Positions 19,649 to 29,875 of a stretch of DNA of 64,000 nucleotides are shown piece after piece; positions within the stretch are counted from its first letter, which is position 1, and each line of letters begins with the position of its first letter. Made by a program: the position numbers and the translations under genes. The notes under the pieces are model-generated. The model saw only the letters and a program-made list of their open reading frames with translations, made no database searches and was not told the origin of the DNA. Origin of the DNA: Pseudomonadota bacterium (GTDB lineage: Bacteria; Pseudomonadota; Gammaproteobacteria; Burkholderiales; Gallionellaceae); NCBI GenBank assembly GCA_021800795.1, contig JAJYYO010000015.1, positions 1 through 64,000 of the forward strand, read 5' to 3'.

Positions 19649-20605
19649 TTAAAACAGTTCCAGTTCACCGGAATCAACGAACTCCTCCACATCGTGAGTG
19701 ATTTCCCTGAAGTCCTCCGGCGACCAGTTGAGATTGAAAATAAAGCGCTGATAGAGTTTCACCGTCCGACCGGTATGCTCATCCACCAGGGTATAGAGGA
19801 AGCATAGCTGGGGATTTTCCGTACCGAACGAGATGTATTTGTGCTTGTGATTGACAACCAGCGGAACCTGTATCTGATTACCTGACGAGCTTGTCGCATC
19901 GCCGATGTAACGGTTTTTGAATGACCCCCAAATCAGATTGGTGATTTCGCCTAACAGGCTGTTCACAGCCCGAAAGTTGGTGCCCACATCAGACGGACTG
20001 TAGCGACCCAGCACGTCAAGAATCGGCTCTTCCTCGGTTTGCAGCATCATGTAACCGCGGCACCAGTTACTCTCCAGCGGTATCAGGCTGAACACCTCGC
20101 CGAAAATGACACGGTCGCGAACGATATAAGGTGTACTCCAGGATATTGTCAGCTCCCTGAACTGGTTAGCCAGTACCGTTTCCGTAATTTCCGAAATGCC
20201 CCGCACCAGCGCGTTCGGATATACCAGGCTGAAGATGTATTCGTCTATCACGCGGCGCAGCGTGTTCATGTCGTCGGCCACATAAGCCGCACAAAACGCA
20301 GATCGTATGATTTCAGGCATATCATCCAGCGTTGCCTGACTTTCTCGACGAATAATGATGGGCAATTCGGGGCGGCAGGTATGTATCTTTAACGCGATTT
20401 CTGCATTTTCCCTGGCCGATCCACCGTAATTTTCGGAATAGAGTATCGCACCCAGATCGATGTTGGATTGCAGCACGGACATCAGACGATTCTTGCGCAC
20501 CTTGAGTGCGATAAGATTGTTGTTATCACAGAACGCCTTGATCGCCTCTGTATGCATCTGGCTATCATCAAGCACCAGCACCTTGCTGACAAGATTATTG
20601 CTCAT
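19649..20605 (-). CDS. Receiver-like domain fused to CheX-like domain
   Basis: A 318-residue protein. Residues 1-120 resemble a receiver (KVLVLDDSQMHTEAI at the start) but lack an obvious LxDxxMP phospho-acceptor segment, so this domain may be inactive. Residues about 130-310 resemble a CheX-type phosphatase domain (NSLLGEITNLIWGSFKN with the acidic/Asn helix). The ATG at 20605 is chosen because AAGGG lies 8 bases upstream; ATG 20620 is the alternative. The C-terminus DSGELELF closely resembles the TSGELEFF end of the neighbour upstream. Confidence 0.75.
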   Translation of the reverse strand: MSNNLVSKVLVLDDSQMHTEAIKAFCDNNNLIALKVRKNRLMSVLQSNIDLGAILYSENYGGSARENAEIALKIHTCRPELPIIIRRESQATLDDMPEIIRSAFCAAYVADDMNTLRRVIDEYIFSLVYPNALVRGISEITETVLANQFRELTISWSTPYIVRDRVIFGEVFSLIPLESNWCRGYMMLQTEEEPILDVLGRYSPSDVGTNFRAVNSLLGEITNLIWGSFKNRYIGDATSSSGNQIQVPLVVNHKHKYISFGTENPQLCFLYTLVDEHTGRTVKLYQRFIFNLNWSPEDFREITHDVEEFVDSGELELF

Positions 20606-20634
20606 TTTCATACCCTTCATAACGCCTGCCGATT

Positions 20635-21174
20635 TCAAAAAAACTCCAGTTCGCCGCTCGTGTCGATCGCATCGTTCAGATCGACAGCAAAATCTATCGG
20701 CGCATACCCGCACAGGCAAAGCGTCGCCTGCAGACGAACGGAATCGTTGATGGTGATGGCATGGCGAGACAGATACCCCGGTTTCAACTCATTCAGGAAG
20801 GGCAGACACCGTCCGCTCAAGGTATAGGGTGTGGACATCCCGAGATGAGGAAAATATCTCAACAACTCCTGGTTCATTGCACCGCTGCAAAGGTTGCCGA
20901 TTTCAGAGAAAAATTCCAGCAACGACTTGTCTGTGGTCTTGCTTAAAAAATAATTCCTCGTAGCCGAGTCTTCGCCGATATGAAAGATTGTCAAGACTCT
21001 GAACACCAGCGAGGAAATCGTCAGAACAACCATCTCTCTTTCTAAAAATTCGCTGTCTTTGCAATCGGTCATTTGTTCGATTACACAGCAATCGTCAGGA
21101 TTGAGAATAAGGCTTTTTTTGGCCGACTTACTGAAAATGTAATCGATACTTTGCTTGGATTGTTCGCTGATCAC
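20635..21174 (-). CDS. CheX-like chemotaxis phosphatase domain protein
   Basis: A 179-residue protein with a CheX/FliY-like core. FFSEIGNLCSGAMNQELLRYFP (about residues 88-109) fits the helix that carries the active-site acid and Asn in CheX. Such proteins dephosphorylate CheY-type receivers. Its last residues SGELEFF are repeated almost exactly at the end of the next gene, suggesting a shared docking tail. It stands between the MCP-tip protein and the receiver-CheX gene. Family assignment is by pattern only and more distant than for its neighbours. Confidence 0.65.
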   Translation of the reverse strand: MISEQSKQSIDYIFSKSAKKSLILNPDDCCVIEQMTDCKDSEFLEREMVVLTISSLVFRVLTIFHIGEDSATRNYFLSKTTDKSLLEFFSEIGNLCSGAMNQELLRYFPHLGMSTPYTLSGRCLPFLNELKPGYLSRHAITINDSVRLQATLCLCGYAPIDFAVDLNDAIDTSGELEFF

Positions 21175-21183
21175 GTTGTTTTC

Positions 21184-21951
21184 CTAGTGCAGGGCGGATC
21201 GGAGCTGACCAATTTTTGAATCCATAGCCGCAAATGCAGCCATCATCATCTTTCCGCTAGCCTGTATGTCCTGAAAGGTCGCCGTAGTAATCAGGTCATT
21301 CTTATTGAGACTTAGACCGTATTCCTGGGATAGCGCTTCCGAGCGTACCGCAAGGGCATTCACCTGTTCAGCGACAACTGCGAATCCGCGGCCCCACTCG
21401 CCTGCGCGCGCGGCCTCAATGGATGCGTTTAATGCAACCAGGATCACATGTTTGACTATGGACGCAAACTCTTTATTCTGCGTGCGCATGTGATAGTTTT
21501 GCTCCATCAGCGAATTCATCTCACCATGCCAATGCTCAAAAGTGATCGACACCTTTTTAAGCTGCGCAGACTCCTCCAGAATTTCCTTCATCTGTTGCAG
21601 CATTCCGGACTTGAGCTCCTCCTGCGCCGCTGTTGTACGGTGACGTTCATACTCAATGTCATTCTGCATCCCTGCAATACGCGAATTCAAGGAATCGACC
21701 AGCGCGCCCAGCTCTTCAGCTTTTGCCTGAAACGCCGCCTTTTCAGAATCAATCGCAACAATTTTTTCCTGGCATGCCGCAATTTCATCACTCATTTGCA
21801 GCCTGTTGCCATTCAATTCTGCCAGTTGAGCATCGAATGCCGCCTGCAAACCGTGTATATGATTTGCATGGCTCAATCTGAGTGCAAACCAGGTGATACC
21901 TGAGCAGAGCATACCGCCGAATAACGCACTGAAAATGTACTCCGTTATCAT
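21184..21951 (-). CDS. Membrane-anchored protein with MCP signalling-tip sequence
   Basis: A 255-residue protein. One membrane segment (about 5-25) is followed by a long coiled coil (35-165) and then the chemoreceptor hairpin tip [21 protein letters not shown] (174-194), the region that binds CheA and CheW in normal receptors. There is no periplasmic sensor domain and no HAMP, and the coiled coil after the tip is short. It may be a scaffold that joins the adjacent CheA-like kinase rather than a receptor. It lies 16 bases downstream of that kinase gene. Confidence 0.82.
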   Translation of the reverse strand: MITEYIFSALFGGMLCSGITWFALRLSHANHIHGLQAAFDAQLAELNGNRLQMSDEIAACQEKIVAIDSEKAAFQAKAEELGALVDSLNSRIAGMQNDIEYERHRTTAAQEELKSGMLQQMKEILEESAQLKKVSITFEHWHGEMNSLMEQNYHMRTQNKEFASIVKHVILVALNASIEAARAGEWGRGFAVVAEQVNALAVRSEALSQEYGLSLNKNDLITTATFQDIQASGKMMMAAFAAMDSKIGQLRSALH

Positions 21952-21967
21952 GATCGACTACCCAAAA

Positions 21968-24379
21968 TTACGCCTGTTTGAAAACAATCGCATCATTAGT
22001 GGCAACTTCCAGCAAAGTTTCATCAAATTCATGCTGATGATGGAACTCGAACCCTTCGACACTTTCCACCAGCGCTTCCGGCAGACACACGATAATTTCA
22101 AATTGACGGAAGTCTGCACCGACCTTGTCGTCGCTAAATTGAATTTTGATCGTGCCATTTTCCCGTCTGACAAAATCCCGCACCGCATCCATACCGACAC
22201 CGCGCCCCGAAACCTCCGTCACTTTTTCGGCAGTGGAAAATCCGGGAAGAAATATCAGGTTCGCTACTTGCTCATCGGACAGTTGATCCTCTGGATTGAT
22301 GAGTTGCTTTTCCATAGCGGTGTTGCGTATGTGCGCCAGAGCGAGCCCGCGTCCATCATCGCCCAGTTTGATTTGCAGCATTCCCTCATTTACATCCATC
22401 TGCAAACTGATCGTTCCGGCAGCAGGTTTGTTTGCCGCAAGACGCTCTTCGACACTCTCAAGACCGTGATCCGTCGCGTTCCTCAGCAGATGCATGAATA
22501 CGTTTTTCAGCATGCCGCCAGCCTGGTTATGCACAACGTAACCGTTATCCTGAACATCGATGATAGGCGGTAATTTACCCAGTTCCATGGCAAGCTCAGG
22601 CAGAGAATCGAAAACCCCTTCCAGCGTCTCAACGAGGCGTTCCGTGCCCAGCAAACGCAGGGTCTTGCGCACGGCATCGTGGGCTGCGCGCAGTTCGTCG
22701 AGATTGCCTGAAGTGGCCTTTTCCAGCCGATGTATCGTTTCCACAATCTGCTGCCTGTCCACCATCAGAAAATGCTCGATCCCGCCACGACGTCCCGGCC
22801 CTTTACGCCCCAAACTGAACTCGTTGATCCTGGCGTAGTATTCAACCGTTTCTTTAACCGCAATCAACTCATCCATCAGGGTCATCTGATCCCATGCAAT
22901 ATCAGGACGCGGTTCGCGCAGTTCAACATACGATTGCTCGACCCCGTGAACAATATTGGTCAGGTGTTTCAGTCCATAGGTACGCGCATTGCCCTTGATG
23001 GTGTGCATATTGCGAAATAATTTCGTCACAACATCTGAATTTTGCTGAGTGTGCTCGCGAATCAAGAGTTCGTTTTCTTCCACGAATCTCAAGGAACTGT
23101 TGATGAACTCATGGAATTTCTCCTGAGTTACCGCAAGGATTTCACCGATAATTTCCAGCTCGCGCTTTTGACTGTTTGCTTCCGCAGCCAGTGCGCGCAA
23201 TTCGGTTACATCGCGAATGCACAGCATCAATCTGACGGTGGTATCCGCATCATCGGTTATTGGCGACCAGCTCAAGTCGAGAATTTTTGTGCTGCCATCG
23301 TTCATCTTCTTTTCGATTTCACTGACCAGCAGATGCTTGTTGAATTCAAAGTTCATCGCATCTTCGCCGATGCAAGCGCCGGCAACCGCTTCGAGTTGCG
23401 ACAATTCGTCAACACCGAGCGTTGTATTGCTGAAGACGAGGCTCATGAAATCGCTACCCTCGATCTCTCTGGTATCGAAGATGGTTTCAAGATAGGCGGA
23501 ATATTCCGGATGCACCTTGTAGGCTTGAGTAATAGTCAGGATACCTTGCGGCATATTTTGCAGCATTGTCTGAATATCGTTGGTTTTCTGCTTCAGCAGC
23601 AGCGAATTTTCTTCAATCTTGCCTATCATCATATTGAAGGCCACGATGGACTTGCCGATTTCATCCAGACGTTTGACCGGAACGCGGCGTGTAAAATCCT
23701 GGCTAGTTGCAATCTCGCTCGTCGTAGCCTGCATCCGGCTTATTGGATTAATGATTTGACGGTACAAAATGATGCCAAAAACAGACAGAAGTACAACCAG
23801 AACAGCCGACACTGCTGCCACGCCGGTAGCGGTGCGCGAAAGGTTGCTGTTAAGAACGGAAATTGCAGCATCCTTTTCACGGGTTTTCTCTATTCTCAGC
23901 GTGTCGACTATCTGTTGCAACTCGCGTTGCAACACCACAACGTTGGAATAGTAAGCCGCACCGGCAAGATCGGCCTGTCCGGCCAGTTTAAATTTTACGG
24001 TATCGTCGATCGCGCCAAAGTATTCACTCAGATTATCCTTTGCCTGTTCTACCAGACCCTGTTGAGTCTTATCGGCAGCATGAGCCAATTGAAAATCGAT
24101 GCCTTCCTTGAGCTTAGCCTTGCTAACCGCAAGTTTTTCCGAAGCCTGCGCAGCTAGATTGGCATCGGGTTCAGAGATCAACGCCATCGTTACGAGTTGC
24201 ACTTCCTTCACTTGTGAGACGAGATCCGCGGTTGCAAGCGCGCTGGGCACTACATTTTCCGTAACATTTTTCACCTCGGCAGCATTAATCCTCGCCTGGT
24301 AAATGGAATAGCCGCCAACGGTGAAAATGGCAAAGACCGATAAAATAATCAGCAAGGTAATGCGATGTCGAATACTCAT
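21968..24379 (-). CDS. CheA-like membrane histidine kinase (sensor-HAMP-PAS-Hpt-HATPase)
   Basis: An 803-residue protein. It has two membrane segments (about 8-28 and 187-207) around a helical periplasmic sensor, HAMP (208-262), and a PAS-like region (268-395). An Hpt domain follows with phospho-His H459 in NMHTIKGNARTYGL. The CheA-like ATPase has N634 in HLLRNATDHGL, G1 DDGRG (674-678) and G2 GRGVGMD (725-731). There is no C-terminal CheW-like domain and no receiver, so it is not a standard CheA. It heads a five-gene unit whose last member is a free CheY. The role (motility, surface or another output) is not visible. Confidence 0.88.
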   Translation of the reverse strand: MSIRHRITLLIILSVFAIFTVGGYSIYQARINAAEVKNVTENVVPSALATADLVSQVKEVQLVTMALISEPDANLAAQASEKLAVSKAKLKEGIDFQLAHAADKTQQGLVEQAKDNLSEYFGAIDDTVKFKLAGQADLAGAAYYSNVVVLQRELQQIVDTLRIEKTREKDAAISVLNSNLSRTATGVAAVSAVLVVLLSVFGIILYRQIINPISRMQATTSEIATSQDFTRRVPVKRLDEIGKSIVAFNMMIGKIEENSLLLKQKTNDIQTMLQNMPQGILTITQAYKVHPEYSAYLETIFDTREIEGSDFMSLVFSNTTLGVDELSQLEAVAGACIGEDAMNFEFNKHLLVSEIEKKMNDGSTKILDLSWSPITDDADTTVRLMLCIRDVTELRALAAEANSQKRELEIIGEILAVTQEKFHEFINSSLRFVEENELLIREHTQQNSDVVTKLFRNMHTIKGNARTYGLKHLTNIVHGVEQSYVELREPRPDIAWDQMTLMDELIAVKETVEYYARINEFSLGRKGPGRRGGIEHFLMVDRQQIVETIHRLEKATSGNLDELRAAHDAVRKTLRLLGTERLVETLEGVFDSLPELAMELGKLPPIIDVQDNGYVVHNQAGGMLKNVFMHLLRNATDHGLESVEERLAANKPAAGTISLQMDVNEGMLQIKLGDDGRGLALAHIRNTAMEKQLINPEDQLSDEQVANLIFLPGFSTAEKVTEVSGRGVGMDAVRDFVRRENGTIKIQFSDDKVGADFRQFEIIVCLPEALVESVEGFEFHHQHEFDETLLEVATNDAIVFKQA

Positions 24380-24601
24380 GTAGATCTCACTCCTGATGGC
24401 AAAGAAAATTGCTCGGTTAAAAATGGCAACACGCGCATTTCAGATCGAGCACTACATCGTAACCATCAGGAATTACATTTGCGTGACAAAGAAATTACTG
24501 TTTTATTACGGAAATCGGAGGTAACACAGGAAAAATACGCGGTGATGTTTTGCAGTTGCTGAATTAGCCGAGCAACCGGATAAACACGAAAATCGGACGT
24601 T

Positions 24602-24624
24602 AAAAAGCCGGATTTCTCCGGCTT
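24602..24624 (-). terminator. Intrinsic terminator after rplQ
   Basis: AAGCCGGA pairs with TCCGGCTT over a 4-base loop, followed on the minus strand by TTTTT. It lies 30 bases after the rplQ stop and ends the alpha operon and with it the ribosomal supercluster. Confidence 0.9.
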
Positions 24625-24653
24625 CCTGTTTATTACTTTATAATTATTTCAGC

Positions 24654-25040
24654 TTACTCAGCATCAACCACTTCAGCGTCAGCCGGGCGATCCATCAGTT
24701 CAACCAAGGCCATAGGCGCATTGTCGCCCTGACGGAAACCGAACTTCAGAACGCGCAGATAACCGCCGTTGCGTGTTGCGTAACGTGGGCCCAGCTCATC
24801 AAACAATTTGGTTACCATTTCACGGTCACGCAGACGGGCAAAAGCCAGACGACGATTAGCCAGCGAAGGGCTTTTTCCCAGCGTCAGGATAGGTTCTGCA
24901 ACACGGCGCAGTTCCTTGGCCTTGGGCAGAGTAGTCTTGATGACTTCGTGACGCAACAGGGAAACTGTCATGTTACGGAACATTGCCAGACGGTGACTGC
25001 TGGTACGGTTGAGTTTTCTTAAACCTAAACGGTGACGCAT
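24654..25040 (-). CDS. rplQ: 50S ribosomal protein L17
   Basis: A 128-residue large-subunit protein that sits near the exit tunnel. The start [17 protein letters not shown] and [20 protein letters not shown] are diagnostic. It is the last gene of the alpha operon (rpsM-rpsK-rpsD-rpoA-rplQ) and is followed by a clear intrinsic terminator. Confidence 0.98.
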   Translation of the reverse strand: MRHRLGLRKLNRTSSHRLAMFRNMTVSLLRHEVIKTTLPKAKELRRVAEPILTLGKSPSLANRRLAFARLRDREMVTKLFDELGPRYATRNGGYLRVLKFGFRQGDNAPMALVELMDRPADAEVVDAE

Positions 25041-25095
25041 AATTTGCCTCTCTTAAACTTCAGTTATTCCACTAACGGCCATCTTTGCTGCTGCT

Positions 25096-26064
25096 TTAAG
25101 CAGCTGCGACCGGCCAGTTTTCCAGCTTCATGCCCAGCGACAAATTGTGCTCGGCAAGAACCTGCTTGATTTCATTAAGCGATTTGCGACCCAGGTTAGG
25201 CGTACGCAACAAATCGTTTTCGCTGTATTGAATCAGATCGCCGATGTAATGGATGCTTTGCGCCTTGAGACAGTTGGAAGAACGCGGAGTCAGTTCCAGA
25301 TCGTCGACCGGACGCAACAGGATAGGATCAACCTGCGGCACATGTTCTTTTTCAACAACCGGCTCGGTGCCTTCCAGCGCCGCAAATACAGAGAACTGGT
25401 CGACCAGAATACGCGCTGCATTGCGTATCGCCTGCTCGGGATCAATCGCACCGTTGGTCTCGATGGTCATGATCAGTTTGTCCAGATCGGTGCGCTGCTC
25501 GACACGCGCACTCTCAACGGCATAGCTGACACGGCTGACCGGGCTGAATGAAGCATCCAGCGCGATATGGCCCACTGCACGAGTTTCGTTCGGCAACTGA
25601 CGAGAAATAGCAGAAACATAACCACAGCCTTGCTCGACCTTGATCTGCATGTCCAGCTTACCGCCCGCAGTCAGATGTGCAATTACATGCGCCGGATTAA
25701 CCACTTCAACATCCGCATTTGCACTGATGTCGGCAGCGGTGACCACGCCAAAACCTTCTTTCTTCAGTGTCAGGACAACTTCCTTAACACCGTGAAGACG
25801 CAGCACGACACCCTTGAGATTTAACAGGATGTCGACTACATCTTCCTGCACGCCGTCTATCGTTGCATACTCATGCAGCACACCGGCCATCTTGACTTCG
25901 GTAGGCGCAGCGCCCGCCATGGAAGACAGCAGAATACGGCGCAATGCATTGCCCAAAGTGTGGCCAAAACCGCGTTCAAAAGGCTCCATGACCACTTTGG
26001 CCTGGGTCTCGGAGGTCTTTTGAACTTCTATGATGCGAGGTTTCAAAAAATCATTGTTATACAT
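25096..26064 (-). CDS. rpoA: DNA-directed RNA polymerase alpha subunit
   Basis: A 322-residue subunit that dimerises to scaffold RNA polymerase and contacts UP elements and activators. The N-terminal domain carries [20 protein letters not shown]. The C-terminal domain begins at about 245 and has [18 protein letters not shown], the helix-hairpin-helix that binds DNA. It lies in the alpha operon between rpsD and rplQ as in other proteobacteria. Confidence 0.98.
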   Translation of the reverse strand: MYNNDFLKPRIIEVQKTSETQAKVVMEPFERGFGHTLGNALRRILLSSMAGAAPTEVKMAGVLHEYATIDGVQEDVVDILLNLKGVVLRLHGVKEVVLTLKKEGFGVVTAADISANADVEVVNPAHVIAHLTAGGKLDMQIKVEQGCGYVSAISRQLPNETRAVGHIALDASFSPVSRVSYAVESARVEQRTDLDKLIMTIETNGAIDPEQAIRNAARILVDQFSVFAALEGTEPVVEKEHVPQVDPILLRPVDDLELTPRSSNCLKAQSIHYIGDLIQYSENDLLRTPNLGRKSLNEIKQVLAEHNLSLGMKLENWPVAAA

Positions 26065-26081
26065 AAGCTACTCCGCGTGGA

Positions 26082-26711
26082 TTACTTGGAATACAACTCA
26101 ACCACGAGATGCTCGTTGATGGTTGCAGGCAGTTCAGCACGTTGTGGACAGGCCTTGAATGTACCCTTGAATGCCTTGGTGTCCATTTCAATCCATTCCG
26201 GAAAACCGCGTGTCTCAGCCGCAGCGATTGCCGCCTTGATACGCAATTGCGCCTTGGATTTTTCAGCCACCTCAATCACATCTCCCGGGCGAACCTGGTA
26301 AGAAGGAATGTTGACGCGCTTGCCGTTAACCAGCAGACTGTTATGGCGAACCACCTGACGCGCTTCGGCACGAGAGGCGCCAAAGCCCATACGGTACGTG
26401 ACATTATCCAGACGGGATTCCAGCAATTGCAACAGCGACTCGCCGGTAATGCCGCGTGAGCTTTCAGCCTTCTTGTAAGTCAGGCGGAACTGGCGCTCAA
26501 GCACACCGTAGATGCGACGCACTTTTTGCTTTTCACGCAACTGACCACCGTACTCGGACAAACGCGTGTTACGCCGCTGACCATGCTGACCAGGCGGGTA
26601 AGCACGGCGCTCAACCGCACATTTGTCGGTAAAACATTTTTCGCCTTTAAGAAACAGCTTCTCGCCTTCGCGACGGCACTTACGGCATTTTGCATCAAGA
26701 TTTCTAGCCAA
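26082..26711 (-). CDS. rpsD: 30S ribosomal protein S4 (zinc-type)
   Basis: A 209-residue primary 16S rRNA-binding protein and, in many bacteria, autoregulator of the alpha operon. Its N-terminus has the four-cysteine zinc form (C9, C12, C26, C31), and the S4 RNA-binding domain is at about 98-160 ([12 protein letters not shown]). The start is a TTG at 26711, placed 7 bases after a GGGAG ribosome site. A second in-frame TTG at 26717 is too close to that site to be used. Confidence 0.97.
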   Translation of the reverse strand: MARNLDAKCRKCRREGEKLFLKGEKCFTDKCAVERRAYPPGQHGQRRNTRLSEYGGQLREKQKVRRIYGVLERQFRLTYKKAESSRGITGESLLQLLESRLDNVTYRMGFGASRAEARQVVRHNSLLVNGKRVNIPSYQVRPGDVIEVAEKSKAQLRIKAAIAAAETRGFPEWIEMDTKAFKGTFKACPQRAELPATINEHLVVELYSK

Positions 26712-26729
26712 GATCAACTCCCAAATAAA

Positions 26730-27119
26730 TTAGATACGACGCTTTTTAGGCGGGCGGCAACCGTTGTGTGGCACCGGCGTGATATCAGAAATGCTTGTGA
26801 TCTTAAAACCAGCTGCATTTAATGCACGTACTGTAGATTCACGACCTGGGCCTGGACCCTTGATACGCACTTCAATATTCTTGACACCGCATTCAGCAGC
26901 GGATTTGCCGACAACTTCGGCAGCAACCTGCGCAGCAAACGGCGTACTTTTGCGCGAACCCTTAAAGCCATTGGCGCCACTGGTAGACCAGGCCAGTGCA
27001 TTGCCCTGGCGATCTGTAATGGTTACGATGGTGTTATTAAAGGAAGCGTGAACGTGAGCAATTCCTTCAACCACGTTCTTTTTAACTTTTTTACGCACTT
27101 TCGTGCTTGGCTTAGCCAT
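26730..27119 (-). CDS. rpsK: 30S ribosomal protein S11
   Basis: A 129-residue platform protein that shapes the mRNA exit region. [19 protein letters not shown] and the basic C-terminus [13 protein letters not shown] are diagnostic. Second gene of the alpha operon. Confidence 0.98.
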   Translation of the reverse strand: MAKPSTKVRKKVKKNVVEGIAHVHASFNNTIVTITDRQGNALAWSTSGANGFKGSRKSTPFAAQVAAEVVGKSAAECGVKNIEVRIKGPGPGRESTVRALNAAGFKITSISDITPVPHNGCRPPKKRRI

Positions 27120-27146
27120 AATTCAATCCTCTCGCGTTAAAGCAAC

Positions 27147-27512
27147 TTACTTCTTGGCGCCGGCGATTGCCTTGCGCGGACCTTTGCGCGTGCGCGCATT
27201 GGTACGAGTACGCTGACCACGACATGGCAAGCCACGACGATGACGTACTCCGCGGTAGCAACCCAAATCCATCAGCCGCTTGATGTTCATTGTCGTTTCA
27301 CGACGCAGATCACCCTCGACGGTAAATTTGGCAACTTCTTCGCGCAGTTTTTCAACTTCAGCGTCAGTCAAGTCCTTCATCTTGACGCTTGGGGTGACTC
27401 CGGCTGCTGTGCAAATGCTTTGCGAGCGAACTCGTCCGATACCGTAAATCGCGGTCAACGCGATTACAGCGTGTTGATGGTTTGGGATATTTACCCCTGC
27501 AATACGTGCCAT
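27147..27512 (-). CDS. rpsM: 30S ribosomal protein S13
   Basis: A 121-residue head protein that contacts the P-site tRNA and the 50S subunit. [12 protein letters not shown], the helix-turn region [13 protein letters not shown] and the basic tail [17 protein letters not shown] are characteristic. It is the first gene of the alpha operon. A promoter is visible just upstream, after rpmJ. Confidence 0.98.
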   Translation of the reverse strand: MARIAGVNIPNHQHAVIALTAIYGIGRVRSQSICTAAGVTPSVKMKDLTDAEVEKLREEVAKFTVEGDLRRETTMNIKRLMDLGCYRGVRHRRGLPCRGQRTRTNARTRKGPRKAIAGAKK

Positions 27513-27540
27513 GCAGCTACCCTATCTTAAAAAAACGAAA

Positions 27541-27570
27541 ATTATATCATCAAAAACCAAGGCCAAACAA
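27541..27570 (-). promoter_or_regulatory. Promoter of the alpha operon (upstream of rpsM)
   Basis: On the minus strand TTGTTT (27570-27565) is followed after 18 bases by a consensus TATAAT (27546-27541). It starts directly after the rpmJ stop and 29 bases before the rpsM ATG, matching the location of the alpha promoter in E. coli. Confidence 0.7.
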
Positions 27571-27684
27571 TCAGCCCTGGCGTTGCTTGTGACGTGGCTC
27601 AGTGCAAATTACACGCACAACACGTTTACGAATAACAATCTTGCAGTTACGGCAGATTTTTTTAACTGATGCTTGAACTCTCAT
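27571..27684 (-). CDS. rpmJ: 50S ribosomal protein L36
   Basis: A 37-residue protein from [11 protein letters not shown] to RHKQRQG. It is the zinc-binding (C+) form, with C11, C14, C27 and H32 as ligands. It stabilises 23S rRNA near the peptidyl-transferase side. The gene lies between infA and rpsM, its normal place at the end of the spc operon. Confidence 0.97.
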   Translation of the reverse strand: MRVQASVKKICRNCKIVIRKRVVRVICTEPRHKQRQG

Positions 27685-27707
27685 TTTGCTTCTCCTGACT
27701 CGTTTAA

Positions 27708-27926
27708 CTATTTTGCGCGGAAGACTATTCGCGCTCTGCTTAAATCATATGGGGTCAATTCCACTGTCACCTTGTCGCCGGGTAAAATACGAATATAGTG
27801 CATACGCATTTTTCCGGAAATATGACCTAACACAACATGACCATTTTCAAGCTTGATTCGGAAAGTTGCATTAGGCAACGACTCCTCTATCTCACCTTGC
27901 ATCTGAATTACATCTTCTTTTGCCAT
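27708..27926 (-). CDS. infA: Translation initiation factor IF-1
   Basis: A 72-residue OB-fold protein that binds the ribosomal A site during initiation. [13 protein letters not shown] and [20 protein letters not shown] are diagnostic. Its ATG overlaps the secY stop as TAATG, so it is translationally coupled to secY. Location between secY and rpmJ is normal for betaproteobacteria. Confidence 0.97.
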   Translation of the reverse strand: MAKEDVIQMQGEIEESLPNATFRIKLENGHVVLGHISGKMRMHYIRILPGDKVTVELTPYDLSRARIVFRAK

Positions 27927-29242
27927 TAGCGCGACAACCCACCTTTAAAATTAGCTTTTTTCAGCAAACTATCATATTGGTGTGTCATCAGGTAGGATTG
28001 CACCTGAGCCATAAAGTCCATCGTTACTACCACCAGGATCAGCAACGAAGTTCCACCGAAATAAAATGGAACGTTAAACTTTACAACTAGAAACTCAGGC
28101 AGCAAGCAAACCAGAGTAATGTACACAGCACCGATCAATGTCAGTCGCAACATGATCTTTTCAATATAACGCGCAGTCTGTTCTCCTGGACGTATCCCCG
28201 GCAAAAATGCACCGCTTTTCTTCAGGTTATCGGCAGTCTCTTTCGGGCTGAACACCAATGCCGTATAGAAAAAACAGAAAAACAGAATCGCGCCTGCATA
28301 AGCCAGAACATAAACAGGCTGTCCAGGCGATAGCATTTGACTGATATCCTTCAACCAACTCATGCCAGGTTCATTACCAAACCAGCCCGCAATTGTCGCA
28401 GGAAATAAAATCATGCTCGAAGCGAAAATCGGAGGAATCACGCCCGCCATATTCAGCTTCAGCGGCAAATGAGAACTTTGCCCGCCGTATATCTTGTTGC
28501 CAACCTGCCGCTTTGCATAATTGACCAGTATCTTGCGCTGACCTCGCTCAACAAATACCACCAGCGCTGTAACCGCTATTGCTCCGACAAACAGGAACAA
28601 CACCAGCGGAATCGAAAATGCACCGGTACGCGCCAGCTCAAGCGTACTGCCAATCGCATGCGGCAGACCGGCAGCAATACCCGCAAAAATAATCAGCGAA
28701 ATTCCGTTACCCAGCCCTCGCTCGGTGATCTGCTCACCCAGCCACATCAAAAACATGGTACCGGTAATTAATGTGATCATCGTTGTCATCTGAAACATCG
28801 AGCCGGGATGCAGAACCAGACCGGGCTGCGCCTGCAAGGCGACCGAAATTCCAAAAGACTGAAATACGGCCAGGCCCAGCGTTCCATAACGCGTGTACTG
28901 GGTGATCTTGCGTCGTCCCGACTCACCTTCCTTTTTCAACTGCTCAAGCGAAGGCACCGCTATCGCAGCCAATTGCATGATGATCGATGCCGATATATAC
29001 GGCATGATACCCAATGCAAAAATCGTAAAACGAGATAACGCACCACCCGAGAACATGTTGAACATGCCCAGAATGCCGTTCTTCTGCGATTTAAACAGAT
29101 CGGCAAGCACAACAGGGTCAATTCCGGGCACAGGAATATGTGCACCTATGCGGAAAACAACCAGCGCACCCAACAGAAACCACAGACGACGACTTAAATC
29201 GCCGTATTTGGCCTTAGGCACATCTTTAGTGACTTTGCTCAC
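27926..29242 (-). CDS. secY: Protein translocase subunit SecY
   Basis: The 438-residue, ten-helix channel of the Sec translocon in the inner membrane. [14 protein letters not shown], the plug region after TM1 and the cytoplasmic loop [21 protein letters not shown] are characteristic. I chose the GTG at 29242, which lies 7 bases after the rplO stop. The longer frame to 29281 would overlap rplO by 32 bases and add an untypical N-terminus. SecE of the same complex is encoded at 54678-55025. Confidence 0.95.
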   Translation of the reverse strand: MSKVTKDVPKAKYGDLSRRLWFLLGALVVFRIGAHIPVPGIDPVVLADLFKSQKNGILGMFNMFSGGALSRFTIFALGIMPYISASIIMQLAAIAVPSLEQLKKEGESGRRKITQYTRYGTLGLAVFQSFGISVALQAQPGLVLHPGSMFQMTTMITLITGTMFLMWLGEQITERGLGNGISLIIFAGIAAGLPHAIGSTLELARTGAFSIPLVLFLFVGAIAVTALVVFVERGQRKILVNYAKRQVGNKIYGGQSSHLPLKLNMAGVIPPIFASSMILFPATIAGWFGNEPGMSWLKDISQMLSPGQPVYVLAYAGAILFFCFFYTALVFSPKETADNLKKSGAFLPGIRPGEQTARYIEKIMLRLTLIGAVYITLVCLLPEFLVVKFNVPFYFGGTSLLILVVVTMDFMAQVQSYLMTHQYDSLLKKANFKGGLSR

Positions 29243-29249
29243 GACATGC

Positions 29250-29684
29250 CTACTCTGCAATGCTACCGCCAGCGGCTTCAATCGCTGCGCGCGCGCCCTT
29301 GGTTATCAGCAAACCCTGCAAGACAACGGCACGGTCAATTTCTCCACAAAGAAAGACTTTGGCTGACAAAGCACCGGCGCGCACGATGCCGGCCTGCTTG
29401 AGCGCAAGTAAGTCGATGGTATCTACCGGCATCTTTTGCAGATCGGACAGACGAACTTGAACCGTATCGTCGCGGGTCAATGAAACAAAACCGCGCTTGG
29501 GCAAACGACGTTGCAAAGGCATTTGACCGCCTTCGAAACCAACCTTGTGAAAGCCGCCCGCACGTGATTTCTGGCCCTTGTGACCGCGACCGCATGTCTT
29601 GCCCAGTCCCGAACCGATACCACGTCCAACGCGACGCTTTGCGTGCTTGGCTCCAAGTGCTGCCTGAATAGTATTAAGTTGCAT
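29250..29684 (-). CDS. rplO: 50S ribosomal protein L15
   Basis: A 144-residue assembly protein of the 50S subunit. The Gly/Arg/Lys-rich N-terminus ([21 protein letters not shown]) and [18 protein letters not shown] are diagnostic. It overlaps rpmD by one base and precedes secY, the usual spc-operon order. Confidence 0.97.
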   Translation of the reverse strand: MQLNTIQAALGAKHAKRRVGRGIGSGLGKTCGRGHKGQKSRAGGFHKVGFEGGQMPLQRRLPKRGFVSLTRDDTVQVRLSDLQKMPVDTIDLLALKQAGIVRAGALSAKVFLCGEIDRAVVLQGLLITKGARAAIEAAGGSIAE

Positions 29685-29872
29685 TATTGAGCCTCGTACT
29701 TAACCAGGTAGAAAACTTTGTTGATCATACCGCGAACACTAGGTGTATCTTCGAGCTCTACAGTATGGTTGATACGACGCAAACCCAAGCCGCGCAGCGT
29801 AGCACGATGCGATTCCTTGGTGCCAATCTGGCTCCTGAGTTGTGTCACTTTAATTGTTTTGGCTTGTGTCAT
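29684..29872 (-). CDS. rpmD: 50S ribosomal protein L30
   Basis: A 62-residue protein. [29 protein letters not shown]-like sequence ([13 protein letters not shown]) is the family core. It overlaps the start of rplO by one base and follows rpsE by 3 bases. Confidence 0.96.
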   Translation of the reverse strand: MTQAKTIKVTQLRSQIGTKESHRATLRGLGLRRINHTVELEDTPSVRGMINKVFYLVKYEAQ

Positions 29873-29875
29873 TTT

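Noticed and set aside
24380-24600. A small plus-strand gene (24365-24562) in the gap between the kinase gene and rplQ
   Set aside because: The frame starts inside the kinase gene on the other strand, lacks a ribosome site and resembles nothing known. The gap is better read as kinase leader plus the rplQ terminator.
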